Shown piece after piece: positions 1-8,436 of a stretch of DNA of 64,000 bases. The notes beneath the pieces were generated by a model that was not told the DNA's origin, searched no databases, and saw nothing but the letters and a program-made list of their open reading frames with translations. Position numbers and translations under genes: made by a program. Numbering within the stretch: position 1 is the first letter of the stretch; the number at the start of each line of letters is the position of its first letter. Source of the stretch: JASGDC01 sp047608145 (GTDB taxonomy: Bacteria; Actinomycetota; Actinomycetes; Actinomycetales; Micrococcaceae); the NCBI GenBank assembly GCA_047608145.1, contig JASGDC010000034.1, positions 1 to 64,000 on the forward strand. Reading direction: 5' to 3'.

Positions 1-87
1 GAACAAATAGGGCCAAAAGAAATCGACAAATCATACCAAACAATCAGATACAAAGGAGGTGCAATCTGGGCCAACACAACCGAGTAA
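1..87 (+). CDS. C-terminal end of an unidentified protein (cut by window edge)
   Basis: Frame 1 is open from the first base and ends at TAA (85-87), giving 28 residues that finish with GGAIWANTTE. There is no start in the window, so this is only the tail of a longer gene. The piece is too short for me to assign to a family. The 14-bp hairpin downstream would serve as its terminator, which supports it being a real gene end. Confidence 0.4.
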   Translation, partial: EQIGPKEIDKSYQTIRYKGGAIWANTTE

Positions 88-161
88 CACACTCGAACCA
101 ACAACACATTATGGCCTATAAGTCAAATTTTCTCCAAAGCTGTATTTATCTTGTATATTAT

Positions 162-197
162 AAAAGCCCCTATTCCTTTTATAGAATAGGGGCTTTT
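162..197. terminator. Bidirectional intrinsic terminator
   Basis: A perfect 14-bp inverted repeat (162-175 with 184-197) has a GC-rich core (GCCCC/GGGGC) flanked by A4 on the left and T4 on the right, with an 8-nt loop. It can terminate the gene ending at 87 on the plus strand and the tRNA transcript on the minus strand. Confidence 0.8.
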
Positions 198-202
198 ACT
201 AG

Positions 203-276
203 TACTCCCAGTGGGACTTGAACCCACACTGGATAGATTTTAAGTCTACTGCCTCTACCGATTGGGCTATGGGAGC
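203..276 (-). tRNA. tRNA-Leu (anticodon UAA), short variable loop
   Basis: The minus strand folds as a 74-nt cloverleaf. The acceptor is GCTCCCA paired with TGGGAGT (first pair G-U). The D stem is GCC/GGC. The anticodon stem is GTAGA/TCTAT around loop CTTAAAA, giving anticodon UAA. The T stem is GTGGG/CCCAC around TTCAAGT. The variable loop is only 5 nt (CCAGT). CCA is not encoded. The anticodon reads Leu UUA, but bacterial tRNA-Leu normally has a long class II variable arm, so the Leu identity rests on the anticodon alone. Confidence 0.85.
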
Positions 277-324
277 TTAAAGCATACTAAAACAGTATAA
301 CGAAGTATGCTCAATAATGCACAT

Positions 325-372
325 TTACAGTTGGTGGACTACTGCCAGCTAGCAATAACCCACCAACTGTAA
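325..372. other. Hairpin downstream of ndh
   Basis: A 13-bp inverted repeat (325-337 with 360-372, core ACAGTTGGTGG) encloses a 22-nt loop just past the ndh stop on the minus strand. There is no T-run after it, so a role in termination or mRNA stability is only a guess. Confidence 0.4.
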
Positions 373-384
373 TGTAAGTTTATG

Positions 385-1890
385 CTAATCTTTCTTAGAT
401 TTTTTCTCTTTAACTATATCAATTTTTTGAGTATCTGTAGTTTCTGTATCAGCTTGAGCTACTTCATGATCTTTTGTGTCCTTTTCAACTTCCTTTGGCT
501 TTGGAGCTGGAGCAGGGTTAGCTGCTTCCTCGAAAGCCTTAGTTGGATTATCAAGGTTCAAAAGCTGGCTTGTGTCGCGACCTGCAACAAAGTTCCAGAA
601 CCAACCACTTACTACACGGAATTTACGCTCGAACATTGGCATTGCCATACCGTGGTATGCGCGGTGTGCGAACCATGCTGGGAAACCAGAAAGCTTGATA
701 CCGTATGGCATCTTTGCAACACCCTTGTACATACCGAATCCAGCAACTGCACCCATGTTTTCGTGCTTGTATTCTTTAAGTGCACCGTCAGTGTGAGCTG
801 CAGCAATATTTTTACCAAGAACTTTAGCCTGGCGCACTGCATGCTGTGCGTTAGGTACACAAGTATTATCTGGAAGACCGTTACCAGTTAAATCAGGAAC
901 AGCTGCTACGTCACCTGCTGCCCAAGCACCTTCAACTACGTTTCCATCTTCATCACGAACACGTAGGTCAGCACCAACAATGATACGACCACGAGGTTCT
1001 GTAGGTAGGTCAGAGTTCTTTGCTACCTCAGAAGCCGCTACCCCAGCACACCAAATCAAAGTATCAGCCTTGAAAGAATCAGCTGGGCTCTTGTCAGCCA
1101 TATTGATTAGGTTAATTGTATTGCCATCTTCTACAGAAGCTAGTGAAGTATTAAGAAGTACTTCAATACCACGAGACTTAAGGTGCTCTACTACCTTAAC
1201 AGCCTGTTCTTCAGTAACTTCAGGCATAATACGAGGTGCAGCCTCAACCAAAACGAAACGTAAATCGTTAACAGTTAAGTACTTGTTACGAGAAACTGCC
1301 GCACGAGCCATATCTTCAAGCTCAGCAACTGTCTCAATACCAGCGAACCCTCCGCCAACAATCACGAAAGTAAGAGCAGCTTTCTTCTCTTCTTCATCAG
1401 TCATTGTTGAAGCAATTTCGATGCTTTCTAATACTTTATTACGTACTGCAACTGCTTCTTCTACAGTCTTCATACCAATACCGTGCTCTGCAAGACCTGG
1501 AATTGGGAAAGTACGAGTATTAGCGCCAGCAGCCACTACGATCTCGTCGTATGGAAGTTCATAACGTTCGCCATCTTTAGCTTCAAGCTCTGCTTTGCAC
1601 TCTTTGTGGTTAATCTTAGTGACTTTAGCGTTAATTAGCTCACAACCACGTAAGTGACGACGGTGAGACACCACAATGTTACGTGGATCGATTGAACCAG
1701 CTGACACCTCAGGAAGGAATGGCTGGTATGTCATATATGGATTAGGGTCTACTACTGTAACTACATGGTTTGCATCGCTTAAGCGCTTCTGCAGACGTAG
1801 TGCTGTATAAAGACCTACATAACCGCCACCAACAATCAGCGTACGGTGTTTGCTTTGGTGGTTATCTTCAGTTTTAGTTTTAGTTGCCAT
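385..1890 (-). CDS. ndh: Type II NADH dehydrogenase (NDH-2)
   Basis: A single-subunit, membrane-associated flavoenzyme that passes electrons from NADH to the quinone pool without pumping protons. The 501 residues contain two Rossmann folds: GGGYVGLYTALRL near residue 21 for FAD and GGGFAGIETVAEL near 178 for NADH. A late WAAGDVAAVPD motif contacts FAD, as in NDH-2 and related pyridine nucleotide-disulfide oxidoreductases. From about residue 450 a Pro/Glu/Lys-rich tail extends beyond the usual family end and looks disordered. The ATG at 1890 follows AAAAGGT. The gene appears to be transcribed alone. A related ferredoxin- or sulfide-quinone reductase is less likely given the whole pattern. Confidence 0.9.
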   Translation of the reverse strand: MATKTKTEDNHQSKHRTLIVGGGYVGLYTALRLQKRLSDANHVVTVVDPNPYMTYQPFLPEVSAGSIDPRNIVVSHRRHLRGCELINAKVTKINHKECKAELEAKDGERYELPYDEIVVAAGANTRTFPIPGLAEHGIGMKTVEEAVAVRNKVLESIEIASTMTDEEEKKAALTFVIVGGGFAGIETVAELEDMARAAVSRNKYLTVNDLRFVLVEAAPRIMPEVTEEQAVKVVEHLKSRGIEVLLNTSLASVEDGNTINLINMADKSPADSFKADTLIWCAGVAASEVAKNSDLPTEPRGRIIVGADLRVRDEDGNVVEGAWAAGDVAAVPDLTGNGLPDNTCVPNAQHAVRQAKVLGKNIAAAHTDGALKEYKHENMGAVAGFGMYKGVAKMPYGIKLSGFPAWFAHRAYHGMAMPMFERKFRVVSGWFWNFVAGRDTSQLLNLDNPTKAFEEAANPAPAPKPKEVEKDTKDHEVAQADTETTDTQKIDIVKEKKSKKD

Positions 1891-1933
1891 GATACCTTTT
1901 CTTTTTCTTACAAAATATAAAAGTTCCTAATAA

Positions 1934-2890
1934 TTAGTCTAGAACACAAGATAGTGCTATTCCATGCAAAATATCTGTTTCGCTAATAATTAGTTGAGAA
2001 ACTTTACCGTCTGTTTCTTTTGAAATTCTTTTAATGAGCCGCATTAACACTAAAGCTCCTGCTCCAATAACATCAATCCTGCCCGAAGAGATGACTGAAA
2101 GTGTCGCCCGTTGATGAGTTGATAGGCTTAAAATCGTCTCAGCCGCTTCGTAAACCTCATCAAAATCTACCTTTGCTCCATGTAACTTCTCTGCGTCATA
2201 AGAAGTCATCCCCATTGCATAAGACGCAATTGTAGTAGTGCTACCTGCAACCCCAATATAAGAAAGTGCATCTTTAATGTCGACTTTGGCTAATGCTTCA
2301 TCAATTGCCGCATCAATAACTTTAATGCCTTCTCCAATCTCTTCTTTAGTAGGTGGATCAGATTTTAAACAACGCTCAGTAATACGGACACAACCCACAT
2401 CCATTGAGTGTTCTTGCTTAACACCATCTTGGTCACCCAAAACTAGCTCAGTAGAACCCCCACCTAGGTCTGATAATAGATATGGAGCTTTTTCTTCAGG
2501 AGATAGCCCAAGCAATGCTCCTGAAAATGACAATGCAGCTTCTTCATCTCCGGAGATAATCTCAGGTGCTACTCCCACACGCTCTTTAACACCTTCAATA
2601 AACTTCTCTCGGTTTGAAGCATCTCTAGTGGCACTTGTAGCGATAAAACGTACTTTATTAGCTTTAAACTTTTTAATCTGGCGCGCATAATTATCTAAAG
2701 CTACAAAAGTTCTTTCGATAGCTGCGTCGGCAAATTTCCCAGTCTTATCGACACCTTGTCCCAAACGCACAATAATATTATCCGTATAGATTGGAAGTAG
2801 TTGCTGATTCTCAAAATTTGCTTGTGCAATTAGCAATCGAATTGAGTTGGTACCACAATCAATTGCTGCAACTATTTGTTTTTCAGCCAT
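1934..2890 (-). CDS. ppx: Exopolyphosphatase / guanosine pentaphosphatase (Ppx/GppA)
   Basis: Removes terminal phosphates from polyphosphate and, in some members, converts pppGpp to ppGpp. The 318 residues are the short, single-unit form typical of Actinomycetota. The actin-like phosphate-binding loops are visible: AAIDCGTNSIRLLIA near residue 8 and LSDLGGGSTELVLG near 138. Its start overlaps the end of the DUF501 gene by 8 bp, so translation is probably coupled, and the eno–divIC–DUF501–ppx order is a conserved actinobacterial arrangement. Which of the two substrates is preferred cannot be read from the sequence. Confidence 0.88.
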   Translation of the reverse strand: MAEKQIVAAIDCGTNSIRLLIAQANFENQQLLPIYTDNIIVRLGQGVDKTGKFADAAIERTFVALDNYARQIKKFKANKVRFIATSATRDASNREKFIEGVKERVGVAPEIISGDEEAALSFSGALLGLSPEEKAPYLLSDLGGGSTELVLGDQDGVKQEHSMDVGCVRITERCLKSDPPTKEEIGEGIKVIDAAIDEALAKVDIKDALSYIGVAGSTTTIASYAMGMTSYDAEKLHGAKVDFDEVYEAAETILSLSTHQRATLSVISSGRIDVIGAGALVLMRLIKRISKETDGKVSQLIISETDILHGIALSCVLD

Positions 2891-3422
2891 CTTGTTCTCC
2901 TTGTTCGCAAAAACATTTATCTGCTTGCCAGTCAGTACTGATAAGTTCTAAAACTTTATCACCAATTGGGTTTACTCCAAACCCTACAGCCAATGAATGA
3001 CCTACCAATGCATGCAGACACTTTACTCGTTTGGGCATTCCGCCTGCAGAAAAATCTTTAGTTTCAGTAACTCCTGGAATTCCTTGGTCTTTACCTATTT
3101 CAGCACGAACTGCCAAATAACTTTCATGAGCCTTTTGATATTGTGCTGATAAATCAGGGTCATGATTTACTTGCTGAGTTAGCTCTTTCATCAATCCAGA
3201 AGCTTCTAATTTAGAAACCAAGAAAGTTATATAAGGATGAGTTAAATAAAAAGTAGTTGGAAATGGGGTGCCATTTGGTAATCTCGGGCTAGTAGCTACT
3301 ACTAACGGATTTCCACAAGTACAACGAGCTGCGATACCTACTAAACCTCTCGGTTCTCTACCGAGTTGAGTCTTGATGGTGGCAATATCAGCCGTAGTAA
3401 CATCTGTTAATTTTAAAGTCAT
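2883..3422 (-). CDS. DUF501 family protein
   Basis: A 179-residue soluble protein matching DUF501, a family of unknown function found almost always between divIC and ppx in Actinomycetota. Visible features are an early CTCG motif near residue 34, a PTTFYLTHP segment, a histidine-bearing KCLHALVGHSLAVG segment near residue 133, and a Cys-rich C-terminus (KCFCEQGEQDG) that could bind metal. The gene overlaps divIC by 1 bp and ppx by 8 bp. No catalytic function is assigned; the operon position suggests a link to division or polyphosphate metabolism. Confidence 0.85.
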   Translation of the reverse strand: MTLKLTDVTTADIATIKTQLGREPRGLVGIAARCTCGNPLVVATSPRLPNGTPFPTTFYLTHPYITFLVSKLEASGLMKELTQQVNHDPDLSAQYQKAHESYLAVRAEIGKDQGIPGVTETKDFSAGGMPKRVKCLHALVGHSLAVGFGVNPIGDKVLELISTDWQADKCFCEQGEQDG

Positions 3423-4084
3423 TATTTCCCGCTACTTGCTTTTTTATAAGAGTCCATGAAGGTTGAATACCAAGGTGGTGTTTGATTTTTATCTTGTGGT
3501 GGCACAACAAGATCTTTATTATCATATTGTGACTGCGCATTACCATCTTGCTCAGCCACTGATTCTTCTGCCTGTGCTGCTTTACCTACCGATACATAAT
3601 TAGTTTCGCCAGGAATTGAAAATCCTAATCGTGCTCTAGCTTGTTGCTTTACGAACTCTGAATCTTGCCATTTTTTATCAATTTCTTGAGCTTCATCATG
3701 CTTAGCTTGAGCAACTTGAACTTGTTGCTCAAGATTACGAATATCATTATTTTGTTTGACGAAACTCTTAACTGGGTTAAATAACAGCATGAAACAAATA
3801 AAAGCTGTAGCTATCCCCATTAGCATTTTGCCATTGAAAGTCTTGGCAGGTTTTGGCACATTTGAATCTTCACGTCCCAGAATCGTCTCGCGAACTTTTT
3901 GTTCTTTTACAGTACGGCGAGCTGCAAGTTCACTGGTACGACTAGTACTAATCTTAGATTTAGCTTGTTCGCTAATCTTTAGCTTTTTCTTTTTCCTACT
4001 TGAAAGGGAAAAATCAATATTCGCGCGATTAACTGACGTTTCCTGAGCTTTTTTAACTCTACGTCCGCTACGATTTTCTGCCAT
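3422..4084 (-). CDS. Septum formation initiator, DivIC/FtsB-like
   Basis: A bitopic division protein of the DivIC/FtsB family, which joins FtsL and FtsQ/DivIB in the divisome. The 220 residues comprise a basic cytoplasmic N-terminus of about 88 residues with a KKKKLK stretch, one membrane segment (MLMGIATAFICFMLLF) and an extracytoplasmic coiled coil rich in Gln/Ala. The family's signature C-terminal block follows (W-D-x-EFVKQQARARLGF then PGETNYV). A polar, Pro-rich tail ends the protein. It is the first gene of the group shared with DUF501 and ppx, downstream of eno. Confidence 0.85.
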   Translation of the reverse strand: MAENRSGRRVKKAQETSVNRANIDFSLSSRKKKKLKISEQAKSKISTSRTSELAARRTVKEQKVRETILGREDSNVPKPAKTFNGKMLMGIATAFICFMLLFNPVKSFVKQNNDIRNLEQQVQVAQAKHDEAQEIDKKWQDSEFVKQQARARLGFSIPGETNYVSVGKAAQAEESVAEQDGNAQSQYDNKDLVVPPQDKNQTPPWYSTFMDSYKKASSGK

Positions 4085-4107
4085 TACTCTCTCAGCGTCT
4101 ATATGAA

Positions 4108-4140
4108 ACTATGGGGTTAGATTTATTCTAACCCCATAGT
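4108..4140. terminator. Hairpin between eno and divIC
   Basis: A perfect 14-bp inverted repeat (4108-4121 with 4127-4140, ACTATGGGGTTAGA) with a 5-nt loop lies 20 bp past the eno stop. No T-run follows on the minus strand, so it may attenuate rather than fully stop transcription into divIC. Confidence 0.55.
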
Positions 4141-4159
4141 AATCAATTTAAACGATTAA

Positions 4160-5455
4160 TTATCCTGCTGTTTCAGCATGCTGAAAACGTGGGAACGCAT
4201 CAGCACCAGGATAAACTGCAGTGTCACCCAGCTCTTCTTCAATACGAAGTAGCTGGTTGTACTTAGCAACACGCTCAGTACGTGCAGGTGCACCAGTCTT
4301 AATCTGACCTGAGTTAGTAGCAACTGCAAGATCAGCAATTGTTACGTCTTCAGTCTCACCTGAACGGTGTGAAACAACTACAGTATAGTTAGCATTTTGT
4401 GCCATTGATACTGCATCAAATGTTTCCGTCAAAGAACCAATCTGGTTTACCTTACAAAGAAGTGAGTTAGCGATATCGTTGTTGATACCTTTCTTTAGGC
4501 GCTCTGGGTTAGTTACGAATAAATCGTCACCAACTAGCTGAACTTTATGACCGATATGCTCAGAAAGCTCTGCCCAACCTTCCCAGTCATCTTCGTGTAG
4601 TGGATCTTCAATAGTTACTAGTGGGTAAGATTCTAGTAGCTCATCGTAGTACTTCATCATGTAATCACGATCACGCAATTCACCTTCGAAGTTATACTTG
4701 CCATCTTCGTAGAACTCAGAAGCAGCAACGTCCATACCAAGGGCAATATCTTCACCTGGAGTATATCCAGCTTTTTCAATTGCTTCAAGGATTAAGTCAA
4801 GAGCTTCGCGGTTGCTCTTAAGGTTAGGAGCGAAACCACCCTCATCACCAAGACCAGTCTCAAGCTTACGTTCCTTAAGTACTGACTTTAGTTCATGATA
4901 AACTTCTGCACCCATACGTAGTGCTTCTTTGAAGCTTTCTGCGCTTAGTGGCAAAATCATGAATTCCTGAATATCTACATCAGAGTCCGCATGTGAACCA
5001 CCGTTAAGGATGTTCATCATTGGTACTGGAAGTGTGTGAGCGTTAGGACCACCGAGGTAACGGTATAGTGGCAATTTAGCAGACAACGCTGCTGCTTTTG
5101 CAACTGCTAGTGAAACACCCAAAATAGCGTTAGCACCAAGCTTACCCTTGTTATCGCTACCATCAAGATCAATCATGTTATGGTCGATTAGACGCTGGTC
5201 AGCAACATCAATACCTATAAGTGCCGGACCAATTGTGTCTTTTACATTGTCAACAGCCTTTTCAACACCTTTTCCTAGGTAGCGCTTATTATCGCCGTCA
5301 CGAAGCTCCACTGCTTCGAATTCACCTGTTGATGCACCTGAAGGTACAGCTGCACGACCAAGAATGCCGTTGTCTAGGGCTACTTCAACTTCAACTGTTG
5401 GGTTACCGCGTGAGTCTAGAATTTCGCGAGCACCAACTGCTTGGATGATTGCCAT
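4160..5455 (-). CDS. eno: Enolase
   Basis: Converts 2-phosphoglycerate to phosphoenolpyruvate in glycolysis. The 431 residues are standard length. All signature blocks are present: SGASTGEFEAVELRDGD near residue 39, GDEGGFAPNL near 204, the metal-binding acidic residues in MDVAASEF, IEDPLHEDDW and LVGDDLFVTNP, and HRSGETEDVTIADLAVA with KTGAPARTERVAKYNQL near the C-terminus. The ATG at 5455 is preceded by AAGGAG. Codon usage looks like that of a highly expressed gene. The neighbours are divIC downstream and a pseudogene upstream. Confidence 0.98.
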   Translation of the reverse strand: MAIIQAVGAREILDSRGNPTVEVEVALDNGILGRAAVPSGASTGEFEAVELRDGDNKRYLGKGVEKAVDNVKDTIGPALIGIDVADQRLIDHNMIDLDGSDNKGKLGANAILGVSLAVAKAAALSAKLPLYRYLGGPNAHTLPVPMMNILNGGSHADSDVDIQEFMILPLSAESFKEALRMGAEVYHELKSVLKERKLETGLGDEGGFAPNLKSNREALDLILEAIEKAGYTPGEDIALGMDVAASEFYEDGKYNFEGELRDRDYMMKYYDELLESYPLVTIEDPLHEDDWEGWAELSEHIGHKVQLVGDDLFVTNPERLKKGINNDIANSLLCKVNQIGSLTETFDAVSMAQNANYTVVVSHRSGETEDVTIADLAVATNSGQIKTGAPARTERVAKYNQLLRIEEELGDTAVYPGADAFPRFQHAETAG

Positions 5456-5556
5456 TTGTCTCCTTAAAATAGAACTTATCTACCACTACTCATTCTACAC
5501 CAGCACCAGCACTTCCACAGCTACCCCGCCCCAACCTAAGTGGCACTCTTTTTAAC

Positions 5557-5584
5557 AAATGGTACTTATCTGTAAGTACCATTT
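5557..5584. other. Perfect hairpin upstream of eno
   Basis: A 12-bp inverted repeat (5557-5568 with 5573-5584, AAATGGTACTTA) with a 4-nt loop lies between the eno 5' region and the decayed gene at 5602-6515. It has no T-run on either side. The AAAAGTACC sequence beside it recurs near 6650 on the far side of the pseudogene, so it may mark the edge of an inserted segment. Confidence 0.4.
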
Positions 5585-5601
5585 AACTAGAAAAGTACCA
5601 C

Positions 5602-6515
5602 TTAATATTTTGAAGTAAGGTACTGGTTAAATAAAAAACGTAGTTTGTCTAAATTATGAATATCATGCCAAACCAGTCTAATAACTCTCCACCCATTACG
5701 TTCAATTATGTCTTGGCGTATCTTTTCTTTATATAAGGCTTTCTTAATGTCATCAGTATATTCAAAGTATTTTTGTTTTCCATCTATTTCAACAATTAAA
5801 GAAAATTTTGGGTAAGCAATATCAACTCTATAACCGTGCCCTTCATAGAAAAGTTGCTTTTGTAACTCAGGCTTTGGCATTCCGATACGATACAGATTAT
5901 ATCTAGCTATAGTTTCTGCAACTGATTCTGATTTTGCACTACTATGCGCTATTACTACCTCAACCTTTTTTCTACCTTTTTGAGATTTTGTATTTTCAAG
6001 CAATGAAAATACAGATTCGAGAGTACATCCCTTATTACGTGCTGAATCAATAATAACTAAAGCTTCAATAAAGCTCAGCTCTCTTGCACAATCGATAACA
6101 GGTTTGTGGAACACTAGTAACTAGACCAATTTCAGTCCTTATGACATGAGGGAAATCTTTATAACGATAATATTTAAGTCTTTTTGAATGAGTCCTTCTA
6201 CCATCAAAACTCCTAAAATAAACTAAGTTCTCTATATTTAAAATTCCAATATTATGAATACGAGCAGCCGAATTATGACTTATAATCAATTTTTTTATCA
6301 ACTGCATATTTTGCTGCAATTATTCTTATAAGTTGCTTATCATTAATACTTAAGTTTCTAAAAACTTCTGTTTCTACATAAGCCCCAGGTCATATCTTTA
6401 ATAATTTGCCTAACTTCACACTACGGTAAATAGTGCGACTATCCCATTTAGAGTACGAGCTACTTTCATGAACTCGAATCAATTTACTTTTAAGTTCTAT
6501 TAAACGATTATTCAT
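5602..6515 (-). pseudogene. Decayed DUF559/AbiEi-antitoxin-like protein
   Basis: Three frames together rebuild one protein. It starts at ATG 6515 (MNNRLIELKSKLI), with a helix-turn-helix-like segment, and is stopped by an in-frame TGA at 6390-6392 where family members read Arg-Gly-x-Tyr (here stop-PGAYVETE). It then shifts frame before ISHNSAARIHNIG near 6280 and again near 6105, after RTEIGLVTS, into FHKPVIDCARELSFIEAL. The last part keeps a VSR-like PDDEXK core (VDIAYPKFSLIVEIDGKQK) and RVIRLVWHDI. The layout matches actinobacterial proteins with an AbiEi-like antitoxin domain fused to DUF559. At least three lesions make it nonfunctional as written. Confidence 0.75.
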
Positions 6516-6675
6516 TTAGCAAATATAAAAAATAAATAAAAACATAAGGTATTCAGGTAAGACTATTTGTGGATAACTTACACTATCAATAATGTAGAGG
6601 GGTACCTTTTTCGACAGATGGAACCTCTAGAATAATCCCATTTGCTAAGAAAAGTACCATAACTAGGGTCAGAAG

Positions 6676-7269
6676 TTAAGAACGGAGAGTGCGGAGATAG
6701 GAGCGCAACTCAGCTTCTGGGTCCAGTCCTTTGCTATCAAATTCTTGAATAAGTGAAAATAACTGTCCTCCAGGAGTATTCGGAGTTTCTGGTAATTTTA
6801 CTTCCAGCTTTTGTGCACGATCAATCATTTTTTTAGCTTGGAATAATGCTGGTGCTGAATTTGGAATACCATCAAACGGACCTTCACGCTCAGCTTTCTC
6901 AGTACGTTTATCTTGTTGCCACTGCTGTTCACGTTCTTCAAGCGTATTGTATTTCTTTTTAGTTCCAGCAAAAATTTCAGGATGTCTGGCAATCATTTTA
7001 TCAGTAACTACTTGAGCAACATCGTCAATATTAAAATGATTTTCTTCCTTAGCAATTTCACTATGAAAAACCACTTGCAGTAATACATCGCCCAGTTCTT
7101 CTTTAAGGTCCTGATCGGTGCCAATTTCAATAGCGTCTACTAATTCAAAACATTCTTCAATAAGAAATTTAGTTAAAGAATCATGGGTTTGAGCATTATC
7201 CCAATCACACTCATTGCGCAAAGTATGCATCAAATCAATTAAGCCAGTTAGTCCTTGATACTGTGTCAT
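6676..7269 (-). CDS. mazG: MazG nucleoside triphosphate pyrophosphohydrolase
   Basis: Hydrolyses NTPs and dNTPs to monophosphates and pyrophosphate; in other bacteria it cleans the nucleotide pool or lowers ppGpp. The 197-residue protein has one MazG domain: CDWDNAQTHDSLTKFLIEE near residue 20, the metal-binding EECFE and EELGDVLLQVVFHSEIA. A C-terminal part (RHPEIFAG to PFDGIPNSAPALFQAKKM) matches long-form MazG, though only one of the two tandem domains of E. coli MazG is complete. The gene lies between a pseudogene and the nucleoside salvage unit, consistent with nucleotide housekeeping. Confidence 0.9.
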   Translation of the reverse strand: MTQYQGLTGLIDLMHTLRNECDWDNAQTHDSLTKFLIEECFELVDAIEIGTDQDLKEELGDVLLQVVFHSEIAKEENHFNIDDVAQVVTDKMIARHPEIFAGTKKKYNTLEEREQQWQQDKRTEKAEREGPFDGIPNSAPALFQAKKMIDRAQKLEVKLPETPNTPGGQLFSLIQEFDSKGLDPEAELRSYLRTLRS

Positions 7270-7317
7270 GGTTTTAAGATAGCATGATGCCAGTTTTAAA
7301 AGATAGTGATAATTAAC

Positions 7318-8436
7318 TTAAGCATTAAGAAAGTATGAATAGCCCTTTTTAACTCGAACAATTAAATCTAACTTATCATCGTATGACAAGAACGCTGCTT
7401 CGGCAGCATTTAATGCAATTTGTTCTAAATCTGAGATATCGTAATTAAAAGTCTCAGCAAGAGCCTCGTATTCGGAGCTAAGTGTCACACCACTCATCAA
7501 CCGATTATCAGTATTAATCGTTACTGCAAAACCTAAATTATAAAGTAAATCAAATGGGTGGTCAGAGATTTTAGTCCCGTATGCAGCAATTGCACCTGTT
7601 TGCAGGTTGGATGTAGGACACATTTCGACAGCAATTCGACGGTCACGAATCCAGTTTGCCATAGTGCCTAATGATACGACTGATTCTTCACTACCAGTCA
7701 TGCCAGTAATATCTTCCACGATTCCTACACCATGACCAAGGCGCAATGCCCTACCTACTGACAAAGCTTCTTTGATTGATTCAATGGCATCTGCTTCACC
7801 AGCGTGTACAGTAACTGGCATGAATTCTTCGGCTAAGTAGTCGAAGCCTTCTTTATGCAATGAAGGTAGGAAACCTTTTTCTGGGCCAGCAATGTCAAAA
7901 CCTGCCACCCCTTTATCGCGATGCTTAACTGCTAGCTCAGCTATTTCCATAGCAGAATCATTTTGGCGCATCGCACATAGTAACTGGCGGGCAGTGATAT
8001 CATAACCAGCTTTTTCAGCTTCTGAAATAGCGTAATTAATGCCTTCCTGTACGGCTTCCACTACCTCATCGAGAGTGAGTCCTTCAGCTGTATGTTGCTC
8101 TGGAGCATAGCGAATCTCTGCATGCAATACGCCATCTTTGGCATAATCTTCAATTGCCTCTGCAGCGACTCGAAGTAAGCCTTCTTTGGTCTGCAAAACA
8201 GCAGTAGTATGTGCAAAGGTTTCAAGATAGCGCACTAGCGAACCAGAATTCGCGCTATCTTCAAACCATTTACGTAATGCAACAGCATCAGTAGTCGGTA
8301 GTACATGCCCTATTTCAGCAGCCAATTCAATAATGGTTGCTGGTCGCACACCACCGTCTAAGTGGTCATGTAATGAAACCTTAGGGATTCGAGTGTAATC
8401 TATTGAGCTAACTGATGCTGTTGCAGGTAAATTCAT
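7318..8436 (-). CDS. add: Adenosine deaminase
   Basis: Deaminates adenosine and deoxyadenosine to inosine and deoxyinosine. The 372-residue TIM barrel shows the zinc-binding HDHLDGG near residue 23, HAGEAD near 212 with the catalytic region, LGHGVGI, EMCPTSNLQTGA and the late TINTDNRLMSG, which supplies the metal-binding Asp. The ATG at 8436 overlaps the deoA stop by 1 bp, so the two are translationally coupled. It is the last gene of the nucleoside import and salvage operon. Confidence 0.95.
   Translation of the reverse strand: MNLPATASVSSIDYTRIPKVSLHDHLDGGVRPATIIELAAEIGHVLPTTDAVALRKWFEDSANSGSLVRYLETFAHTTAVLQTKEGLLRVAAEAIEDYAKDGVLHAEIRYAPEQHTAEGLTLDEVVEAVQEGINYAISEAEKAGYDITARQLLCAMRQNDSAMEIAELAVKHRDKGVAGFDIAGPEKGFLPSLHKEGFDYLAEEFMPVTVHAGEADAIESIKEALSVGRALRLGHGVGIVEDITGMTGSEESVVSLGTMANWIRDRRIAVEMCPTSNLQTGAIAAYGTKISDHPFDLLYNLGFAVTINTDNRLMSGVTLSSEYEALAETFNYDISDLEQIALNAAEAAFLSYDDKLDLIVRVKKGYSYFLNA

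Noticed and set aside
385..1890. Long open frames antisense to ndh, eno, ychF, spoT-like and helicase genes
   Set aside because: They lie opposite clearly recognised proteins, lack ribosome binding sites and show low-complexity translations; they are shadows.
5557..5584. Hairpin called an intrinsic terminator
   Set aside because: No T-run on either side; kept as a hairpin only.
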